Positions 55,951 through 64,000 of a stretch of 64,000 nucleotides of DNA are shown here, piece after piece. Both the position numbers and the translations under genes were made by a program. Below the pieces are notes generated by a model that was not told the DNA's origin, did no database searches, and saw only the letters and a list, made by a program, of their open reading frames with translations. This DNA is from Trachythela sp. YZ-2020 (taxonomy: Eukaryota; Cnidaria; Anthozoa; Malacalcyonacea; Clavulariidae): NCBI GenBank assembly GCA_016169945.1, contig JADLSH010000279.1, forward strand, positions 62,001-126,000, written 5' to 3'. How positions within the stretch are numbered: position 1 is the stretch's first letter; every line of letters starts with the position of its first letter.

Positions 55951-56074
55951 TGCGTGGATCAATTCCTTCTGTTACCATCCCCCCCCCCGGGCCACCCCCG
56001 GGACAATGCTGAACATTTAGTCCCGGGGGTGGGAAATTGTTTGAACAATTTTGTCCCGGGGGTTACCCCGGGAT
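55951..56074 (+). repeat. Possible left terminus of the second PHD-family element
   Basis: TTA followed by TGCGTGGATCAATTCC (55948-55966), then a CCCCGGG-rich block (55979-56074) with internal inverted repeats such as gtcccggggg and ggttaccccggg. This mirrors the architecture of the 7.7-kb element (TWA, TGC start, then a GGGGTAACCCCGGGAC block). No matching right end was found before 64000, so this end call is tentative. Confidence 0.5.
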
Positions 56075-57174
56075 AAAAAAGCAAAGATCCAAACAATAGA
56101 CGCCAGAGGTCAACCCAATGGGTCAATCTCATACCCAGGGCTTTGTTTGGACCGCACATCAAGCGCATCTAAAAGTATTCAAAATGGCGGCAACCTCAAG
56201 CCTAATGCAAAAGACTTTTTCTGGAGTACATTAGGTCCCTTCAGTACATTAGTTAAAAAAGGCCCTGCATTTCAATAATCTTGATTCTACTGTTAGAATC
56301 GGAAGGTTTTGCATTTTCTTCTAGACAATGACATTGATGCTTTTATCTTGTTAGAGGAATCGAATCTAAGGAATATGATAAAAAGTGAAGGTCTTTTAAT
56401 AAAGTTTAAAAAAGTATATGCTGAGCAATTCTCTAGTGTAAATTGTAATACAGATGGCCAGAGCTCCACCAACAATATTGGCCACACTCAGGAGAAACAA
56501 AAAGAGATGTTCAAATCAAGAATATGTTCCCAGATATATGGTAGAGGCACCCAAAAGCAGCTTACCAATTGGCAGATTGCTGTGAATGAAGCTGCGTATC
56601 AAGTTGTCCAGAGTAATAATTCCATGCTCTTTGACAGGGCTGGTCTTAAATTTCAAGCTGAAGCAAAAGCACAAGAGACCTATATTTTCAAAAAAAGAAG
56701 TGGTTCAAGATCTAGACTAACCCAAACCGATAGCGAAAATCAAGTGAAGTGCACAAAACTGAATAACTCACAAAGACTAAGTCTGCTTTCAAGTTTCTGA
56801 ACAGTTAGATTCCGTAAAAACCCAGATTGCGATAACCTAGAAGCATATTGGATGGTCAAAAAATATCTCTGACTTTGAGACGTGCAGCAAGGCACATGTG
56901 CAACTTAGAAAGTTGTTGGGAGAAAAGCAAAGTCTGCAAAACAAATTGACCGATATAGAGTCCAGACATGCAAGATCACGAAAGAAGTCCAAGAGTACTT
57001 CCTCAAATAGCAATTCAAGTACCAACTCTGTTGCCAGCATACGTAGCATTACAGATTTCCTTTCGGTAAAAGGAACACAAAAGGAAACAACGTCTCTTGG
57101 AAAAGATGGAGAAACATCAACTAACTCCGTTATGGAAGTTACCGACGCAGAAGAAATGCACCAAAATGAAGTGT

Positions 57175-57630
57175 ATGTAGTCATCCAGGAAGACAAAGAT
57201 CGTGAGAGTAGTCTAAATGATGGGAAGAAACCCGAAGATGCTGAAGAAATAACGTCAGACGAAAGAATGAAGCCAACAGCTGAAATGAATCATGCATAGC
57301 CATGGAGGATGTAGAAAGTATTAAAGAGAAAGAAAGTGCAAGTGATGGGGAGAAACTCGAAGATGCTGAAGGAATAACGCCAGACGAAAGAATGAAACCA
57401 ACAGCTGAAAATGAATCATGCGTAGCCATGGAGGATGTAGAAAGTATTAAAGAGAAGGAAAGTGCAAGTGATGGAGAGAAACCCGAAGATGCTGAAGAAA
57501 TAACGCCAGACGAAAGAATGAAGCCAACAGCTGAAAATAAATCATGCGTAGCCATGGAGGATGTAGAAAGTATTAAAGAGAAAGAAAGTGCAAGTGATGG
57601 AGAGAAACCAAAGAGCGAGACAGATAACGA
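57175..57630 (+). repeat. 126-bp coding minisatellite, ~3.6 copies
   Basis: The word catggaggatgtagaaagta recurs at 57301, 57427 and 57553, an exact 126-bp period. It encodes 42-residue acidic units (MEDVESIKEKESASDGEKPE ... DERMKPTAEN). A more divergent unit precedes it from about 57180. The first unit ends with gaaatgaatc where later ones have gaaaatgaatc. This single A loss shifts the frame. Confidence 0.92.
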
Positions 57631-60350
57631 GGACTATTTTTTGTCCAGAGGCTCATTAAAGAAGAAAGTAAACAGCTAACAGACAGAAAAAAACAGAATA
57701 TTTGTCCTGGTATTTATGCTGCTTATTGGAAGGACTTACGTTTGAACAGTACATCAAAGCAAAATCAATTAAGTGTTCTGCGAGTCATACTCGTGATTGT
57801 AAAGTCTGTCCACCAATGATAAAAGCTGGTACAATTATACTGGAAAATAAGTTTATAAAGTTGCCGGTTGTATGGAGCATGGTATTTCAAACTGGAGCAT
57901 ATGACTGTGAAAAAGCACAAAGACGGTTTCTCCAGATGCCCGTTGTTTCGGTTAATGTTAGCGGTAAAGTCTATTTGTGTGAAAAGAAGATCAATATGGA
58001 TTTTGGTTTTCTCAAAGACGAAATTGCCTGCAAATTATCTGAAGTGTCGCAACCTATTATGTCTTTTCAAGAGTTCGACAAAATCTTATATACAAGTGAA
58101 AATGATGCTGAGCGTAACAGATTAAAGCATACTATTGCATCTGCCTATAATCTTAGTCGACGTCAAGCAGCATCATCGTTTAAGATTTCCAGAATGAAAG
58201 AACGGGCAACCAGCATCACTGAAGCGTTTAAGAAAGCCAAAGAAATCTACGATATGCACAATTACTTAGCAGAAATTGAACAGCGTTCATTCTTAATTTC
58301 TCAAGGCATTAATTCTGAATCCTACCTGAAAGACTCGGGCTCGGAAAGTGAAAGTGAAGAAGAGAGTGAAGATGAGGAAGACTTTACGGCATGCAAGAGT
58401 TGTGTAAAACAGGGAATTGTTCAACCTGACGAAAACTCAAATGCTACAATACAAAGGAATATCTTATCAGACCATCATTTCGACTTGAATTTTGCATTGA
58501 AAGTTCTCAGAGATGTACAATTTAATTGGTTTGCTTTTGTAGCGATTTTAAAATCACAATTTGAAGCGCAGGGTATTGAAGATATGTTGGATCAGTATGT
58601 CACTCATGTAACATCGCAACTTCCAAATTGTGGACTTACTAAAGAGGAAATGTGTTTAGCCAACCAATCACGCATGGTCTACCTTGATGTTATACAAGCG
58701 AAGCAAGTTATCAGTGAGGGCATAACTTGTGAATCAAGCGATGATGAAGTTGATGCGGAGATTGCGACTACACAATACAATGATGATATCAGTGAAGATA
58801 ATATACGAAAGGAAATCATGCGAATTAAGGACAGAGCAAGAAAAAGGGCAAAAGTAGATATTGCGAAGGAACGCTTCCTTAGAAGAAAGACAACCAAGTC
58901 TGCAAAGTCAGTGGAAAGGTTATACCCTGATATTGGCGAGGTGATGGAGGCAATTGCAGAGAGTTGTGATGTTGGAGCAGATAAATGGAGAAGAACTGGT
59001 GTGTACACATTTTCAGGAGATCCCAAAAAGGTTAAGCGTCTTACATTTAAGAGGCTACAGCAGAAGCTTACCGACCATTATGGATGGCATTTTAGTTATG
59101 GAACAGTCGTACAGTTATGTGTAGCCAGAAACAAGAAAAGGTCATCCAGCCAACGGTATAAGGGTTTGGCAAAGATAAAGTACCAACGTGCAAGCAAAGG
59201 ATTTTCGCTAAAATTGAATCCAGATACAAAGTGGAGTAGATCGTTGTACAAGAATCTTGACAAGCTCCAATGTGATGGTGGCCACTCTGTGTTACTAAAC
59301 CGGGATGATCAGGCCGGATTTCGTTTGGACACCACATTTACACACAAAAGTCATGGTCAACTTGGAGTAAATCAAACAGTTACTACCCATACTGATTTTG
59401 TGAATAAGCACCCCTGCCAACTCCAAACCACTTGTTACAATTTTAGTAAAACAACAACAACAAGTGAAGTGTGTTCTGGCGTTGTCAAGACATCAGTAAT
59501 TCATGACAAGTCACCATCTCAGCATGCCGCAGACCTTCAAATGCTGTTACAAAAGGACTTGCTGAAGCCTGTCTTCTTCAAGTCAACACAGTTTCAAACA
59601 AATGTACCAAAGGATATACACTATATTAGAGTAGATGGCACATCGGATGAGGGGCCAAGTCATGTAGAGGTTCAATTCTTGTGGACTGAGTTGCATGTTT
59701 CAACACCAACCAAAGTAACATTGGTTAGCACAAGATGCAGTGGCGACAGCTTCCTAAATCGAGTGGAGCTCCAGAATGGATGCCTTGCAAGAGGACATTC
59801 AAACTTATTTATTCCCTCGACACTGCTTGGCGCCCCATGCAATGATGACGGTTCATTTAGTACTGAAAAGCACAAAGCGAACATGTCCAAAGCTGTTGAA
59901 CAGTATATTGCCAGAGTAGATAGGACATCATGTATGAAGACCACAATTAAGCTTTACAGAGGGGCCGAGAACCATGAATATGTGAATCGAAGAGAACAAC
60001 TTCTGATTTTCTTGCAGGGCAGTAATAAGCAAAGAAATATGTTAAAGAAGAAGCATCCAACGCTTTACAAGTATTTTTCAGAGATATGGAAAGTCCGATG
60101 CAACCACATGGATAGAAGTCTTCCTTCTAACTACATATTTATGTTGAAATGCTGTGGAATGGTTCACTGTCCTCATCCTTTATGTCAAGGTATTTAACTT
60201 GTTTTTCAGTTTCCCATTTTTATACAGTTTGTATAGCATTCCTTTGTTAAATTTAAGGTAATATTTTTATTTCTAGTAACCTATCTAAACATTTCCATCA
60301 TTTGATCATACTGTTTTCTTATTTTCGTCTTCTTGAAAATATTTATTAAG

Positions 60351-60656
60351 ATCATACACCAGACCAGAATTCCACGCCTGTGCCAGCGTTAAGAAATCTT
60401 GATAATACAATGCCAGTCTATTGTATTTGTAAGGAAGAAGAAAAAGGGTAAGTTTTAAAAAATAGAAAAATGTGGTTGTGAATAACACAAATTTAAAATA
60501 TGTCTTTTTATTTTAAATAATTGTTTAGGTTTATGATTTGCTGCGATCAATGTGGTGAATGGTACCATGGGAAATGCGTTGGTGTATCTGAACAAAGTGC
60601 AAATGTTTTAAACTATGAAGAAAAGCCTTACATTTGCCAGACTTGCCAAAACGTTG
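60351..60656 (+). other. PHD-finger exons of the plus-strand gene
   Basis: Two exons (60351-60447 and 60529-60656) with GTAAGT and GT donors and TTAAG/TTTAG acceptors encode YCICKEEEKG / FMICCDQCGEWYHGKCVGVS ... EEKPYICQTCQ. The ligand order Cys-x-Cys, Cys-x2-Cys, His-x2-Cys, Cys-x2-Cys with Trp two residues before the His matches the C4HC3 PHD consensus. Confidence 0.9.
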
Positions 60657-61158
60657 GTGTGTGTTATGTGTTTTTACATTCCTAACAAATTTAATACCAT
60701 TAACCGATTTGCAGCTGTACAGCTGTAACATTGTTTTGTGCACAGCAAATTGTGTACTCATTTACTGTTTTTGTTTGCTTTAAGAATTGCCATCATTGCC
60801 AATTGAGGCTCATTGGTCCCCAGATGGTCCTTCTCTTGCCTTTTTCCCCTTCCCAGTGATAGACAATAAACGGTCTTGGGGGAGTTCAGATTGTGAAAGC
60901 TGTTCTGGAAATGAGTGTACTGGACACTATGTCACTGATTTCCCAAGACTACTTGACTTGCACAGAAGTGGAAAAGCAGTACGTGCCTTGCCTCCTAGCA
61001 AGATCATCAGTAGTTGTATTGATGACCGCAGCCCAACTGACGAGATCACTAAAGAAAAAATTACTGAGCTGGCTAAGAAATGTTGTCTTTCTGTGCATGA
61101 TGTGACATGCTGGATACAACATCTTGAGAAAATTGCTGAAAATCGACGGAGGTGTTGA

Positions 61159-61699
61159 AAAAGCAAAAATAACAAGAGCTCAGAAAAAGCAACGCCAACA
61201 AAAATGAGCCATTGACACATTGTTTTAAAGGCAGTTTGTTTGCTTAAAGTTTATGAGAATGGCCAATACCATAATTTTTAACGGATTTGCAACGTTCGTT
61301 GCACGGAAATTAATCGTTACGAATCGTCTCGTGTAACATTAGCTTTAAGTTTATAATATTAGATTGCCTTTATTCAAGTATTGATGTTACAGTACTGCAA
61401 AATCCCACGTACAAGAATCTACTGTATATCAGGTCAGGATGAATATGCTTTTACATAGTTGATGTATATCAAGATATCTTCACAATGTCACTGACACATT
61501 GTGCTTGTACAACTATTTTCTAGCCTCTTGTTTCTGGTTTGGTTCTCAATGTCAATATTAAGCGCGCTGGGTGCCTGTTGTACTTGGTGTTCATGCACAT
61601 TTGATTCTGGAGGTGAATATTGGTCTGGCTCTTCTATTTTATTTGGAAAAATCTCTGTTGTAGTATTGAGTTTGGTTTTGTGCAATGTCTTGTATAAAT
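61159..61699. other. 3' flank of the PHD-family gene
   Basis: No frame supported. A matching terminal inverted repeat for 55951 is not visible here. Confidence 0.4.
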
Positions 61700-62366
61700 G
61701 GCTATCAACTTTTCGCACATGAAATCAGAGATACTGGTAAGTACTGCAAGACCAAGAATTTTAAAATGTTCCATTTGGAGCAGAAAGGAATCAATTATTG
61801 AAGCAAAAGTGGAACAAATTGACTGATAAGGTTAAAGCAGATTATAATGCAAGGGTTCGTGCCAACGTCGCCGACCATGGTGAAGTAAAAAATATAAAGT
61901 CTTTGGTGGAATCATCGTTGAAACGGATAAAGAAAGAGGTATGTTATCAAACTTTAATTTCCAGTTATTAAATACATGTAGTCATGACATGTAAAATGCA
62001 ATAGACTACTAATTTTAATTTGTAGTACCTCAGTATGCTATTTCTACACTCACCGAAGATTAATGCTCCCCCATTGCATATAATACTATAATAATGACCA
62101 CAAGATACTGTTATAAATAGTCGACACTGTATACTTCTGTTGCAATAAAGTTCTGTTTAGTCTATTCAAAACACAGTGCGGTTGAATGATAACATTTGTC
62201 TCATGTATTTTAGATAAGTTTTCTCAAAGAAAATGCAGGTTGTAATGGTAAGCTACAAGGATCCGGAGAAGGATAATGCTAGGCAGATAGAAATGGCGTC
62301 AGATGTATTCCCAGTCATTTATGGAGAGATGAAGTTGCATCTAAATATTTTGTTTATTTGGAAGGT
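61700..62366 (+). other. Possible exons of an unidentified gene
   Basis: Three coding-like patches with splice-like borders lie on the plus strand. MAINFSHMKSEIL ends at a GTAAGT at about 61737. RNQLLKQKWNKLTDKVKADY ... KSLVESSLKRIKKE (about 61777-61938) ends at GTATGT. SFLKENAGCNGKLQGSGEG and then SHLWRDEVASKYFVYLEG (about 62215-62365) end at GTAAGA, with two stops inside. It could be a downstream gene of the same transposon or an unrelated remnant. I do not recognise it. Confidence 0.3.
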
Positions 62367-63264
62367 AAGAGAACTATATTTTAAATTTCTAGAATGATCG
62401 ATTTTAAGGTACAAATTATTCGATTTTTCATTTTTGCTCAGAACGCAGGAAATTGCATTTCCTACAGGATAGATGGCTCCAAACAGCCGCCACTTCTCCG
62501 TTAATTATTAAAGTTATGATAATGTAGCAAACTTAGATCTCTAGTGTTCTCACAAGAAAAAACGTAGAAAAACAAAATGAATTTTACATGTTCAACTTTT
62601 GAAAATGTGAGTTAGCTCACAGGTTGCATAATGTTTCATTGAAAATGCATTAGAAATTGCACCAAATTACATCTTAAACATGTCTGAGTGAAGTTCAAAA
62701 CAAATTTCGCATAATAAGGGACGGATAACTAGATTTGAAGGGGGGGGGCAGGATTTTTTTCGCTATGTATGATTTCCTTGCAGGATATTTTATATAAATA
62801 TTGTTCTAAAAATGTCTGAAAACATGAAGCTTTACAGGAATTTTTTTTGGAGGTTTGTTGTGATATTTTTTCTCAGGTTAATGCTTTGCTTGAATTCTTT
62901 TTTCGTATTTTCCCATCCCAGATTCTGTCGACACAGTAGAGTTGTAACAGATAATTCAATTAGAAGGGTTTACTCTGGTGGAAACCAAATGGTGTTTGCT
63001 TACAAGAGGTGTCCGCTTAGTGGCCGTTCAACAATTACTGTCATCACTTGTCATCAGCCAAACTACGCTCCAAATCGATTACGTTACTGTCATTTAATAT
63101 CCCTCCTTTCCTAGAAGCAAAAATTAGGAAAGATTAATTAAATATGTGCGCACATTCATACATTCATCCATACATTATCAGTTCAGCTCACTCCCCATTG
63201 AGTACCTATGTTATGTAATTGTAATTATTTATTTTTACAATTGTGATATATATTACTTTCCTAA
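62367..63264. other. No gene supported
   Basis: AT-rich. An open frame at 62812-63114 shows no family motif and has skewed Phe-rich composition, so it is not called. A G-run is present at about 62742-62750. Confidence 0.35.
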
Positions 63265-63289
63265 TCTGTCTATCCTAACCCACCCAGTC

Positions 63290-63335
63290 AACTTTCCCTG
63301 TGGAGTGCCCGGAGAAAATCCACGACTTTCGACAG
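63290..63335 (-). repeat. SINE conserved-core fragment
   Basis: On the minus strand the sequence GGATTTTCTCCGGGCACTCC matches the core GGTTTTTCTCCGGGTACTCC of the 5S-derived SINE at 37373-37796. It is probably a relic of a related SINE. Confidence 0.65.
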
Positions 63336-63380
63336 AGCGTTGACTTACTAAAGTCACATGATCTTCCCCCCACCCTTCCC

Positions 63381-63449
63381 CCCTATAGTTTAGTGGTAAA
63401 ACAACCGAACCGGCAATTGGGAGACACAGGTTCGATTCCCGTTGCAGGG
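63381..63449 (+). repeat. tRNA-like SINE head or tRNA pseudogene
   Basis: A-box-like TAGTTTAGTGG and B-box GGTTCGATTCC stand about 33 bp apart. The 69-nt segment folds approximately as a cloverleaf (acceptor CCCTATA/TGCAGGG with one mismatch, D stem GTTT/AAAC, T arm around TTCGATT). The anticodon stem is imperfect and U33 is missing, so a functional tRNA is unlikely. A tRNA-derived SINE head is the best reading. Confidence 0.6.
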
Positions 63450-63499
63450 AGTTCAGATGATTTATCTGAATACAAAAAGCTTGAAGAACAATCTTATAT

Positions 63500-64000
63500 T
63501 ATATATCCAAGCTTACAACATGTACTATATCACATAAATATACTTAGTATATGAAAAATATTTAACAATTATACCATGAGCTCAAGTCGTATATATGAGC
63601 AGATAGCCGAGTCAGCTATATATGATGAGAGCGAATGGTATAATTGTTTTATAATATAGATATTAATTGCGTTAATAGACTATTTTGAATTGTAATGTTT
63701 TGATAGTTCGTTTAGCTACAATCTGTGTCACAACTTGGCCTAAAATGTTTTTGTTAATATTAATATGCTTTTGCTTTATCACTTAAAGTGAAATGGTTTT
63801 AGAACAACATTCCGGATTCCTGAAGACTTGAGATATTATATGTAGGTTTTCATGTAAAACAAGTGCTTGTTGACTGCAAAGTTATTTGTTTTTTCTTGCT
63901 ATTCATCAGTTTTCCGAAGAATTTATATTCTGAACATGTTTTTCCGCTGCTCTTTTGATACTAATTCCTGAAAAAAAAACTTTATTTAAACTAGTTTCCA
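63500..64000. other. AT-rich end of window
   Basis: No coding or element ends recognised. It contains a short imperfect palindrome around 63570-63650 (attataccatg ... gaatggtataat). Confidence 0.35.

Larger units (their letters stand above)
56326..61158 (+). pseudogene. PHD-finger-family transposon gene, plus-strand copy (near-complete)
   Basis: The first recognisable exon starts after the acceptor at about 56325 with a SAM-like helical segment (NDIDAFILLEESNLRNMIKS). A basic coiled-coil region and a 42-residue repeat array (57180-57630) follow. The 57702-60189 block has Cys pairs (CSASHTRDCKVCPPM), LSRRQAASSFKISRMK, an acidic stretch, GADKWRRTGVYTFSGDPK, FSYGTVVQLC, GFRLDTTFTHK, VDGTSDEGPSHVEVQFLWTE, FLNRVELQNGCLARGHSNLF and MLKCCGMVHCPHPLC. 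Splicing 60189/60351, 60447/60529 and 60656/60785 is in phase. It gives a full C4HC3 PHD finger (YCICKEEEKGFMICCDQCGEWYHGKC ... CQTC). The final exon reads SWGSSDCESCSGNECTGHY ... CWIQHLEKIAENRRRC. Frame breaks near 56795, 57296 and 57733 are the visible damage. Methyl-lysine reading by the PHD finger and transposase activity are inferences. Confidence 0.82.

Noticed and set aside
57301..57630. CRISPR-like array
   Set aside because: The units are contiguous 126-bp coding repeats with no unique spacers, in an animal genome.
62812..63114. 100-aa ORF with possible membrane segment
   Set aside because: Phe-rich composition follows from T-rich DNA. No motif or homologous copy in the window.
63381..63449. 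Functional tRNA gene
   Set aside because: The anticodon stem is imperfect and the conserved U33 is absent. A SINE head is more likely.

Overview
The window looks like animal nuclear DNA, most likely a cnidarian or another early-branching marine invertebrate. It is AT-rich, has GT-AG introns, no operons and no host gene I can recognise. Several protein families resemble ones I remember as repetitive in coral, Hydra and anemone genomes; that attribution is from memory, not from a search. Essentially everything identifiable is a transposable element, and most copies are broken.

Layout: 0.26-5.1 kb is a decayed Helitron (Lys-rich repeat ORF, DUF6570-like region, HUH Rep, Pif1-like helicase). 7.24-14.97 kb is a 7.7-kb DNA transposon bounded by 40-bp terminal inverted repeats and a TAA target duplication. 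It carries a minus-strand, multi-exon gene of a PHD-finger family and is itself interrupted by a hAT-type MITE. 17.7-22.2 kb is a broken transposase-like gene with a TTAA-flanked insertion in an exon. 23.29-23.44 kb is a MITE with the same TAA/TGCA terminal signature as the 7.7-kb element. 24.3-32.5 kb is a convergent two-gene element: a THAP-domain DDE transposase in eight traceable exons and a P2X7-C-terminal-domain-like zinc protein. The two stop codons are 24 bp apart, and both start codons lie just inside a perfect 21-bp inverted repeat.

33.83-35.67 kb is a long foldback element. 36.8-38.1 kb is a BEL/Pao retrotransposon fragment broken by a hAT MITE and by a 5S-rRNA-derived SINE. 38.2-47.0 kb holds Penelope-like elements (reverse transcriptase plus GIY-YIG endonuclease) with at least eight hammerhead-ribozyme-like motifs in their terminal repeats. 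A Crypton-type tyrosine recombinase lies between them (39.9-41.1 kb), and a 2.45-kb DNA element is inserted in one reverse transcriptase gene. 46.95-48.7 kb is a KDZ transposase remnant. 48.7-55.7 kb holds small MITEs, a LINE 3' scrap, a foldback element and a piggyBac pseudogene. 56-61.2 kb is a second, better preserved member of the PHD-finger family on the plus strand, with clear PHD exons and a 126-bp coding minisatellite. The last kilobase has a SINE-core fragment and a tRNA-like SINE head.

The window reads as a record of nested transposition. At four nests the host reading frame can be followed on both sides of the insertion (hAT MITE in the PHD gene, TTAA element in the 17.7-22.2 kb gene, hAT MITE in the BEL/Pao RT, 2.45-kb element in the Penelope RT). 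This fixes their order and target duplications. The least familiar systems are the PHD-finger transposon family and the convergent THAP / P2X7C-like element.
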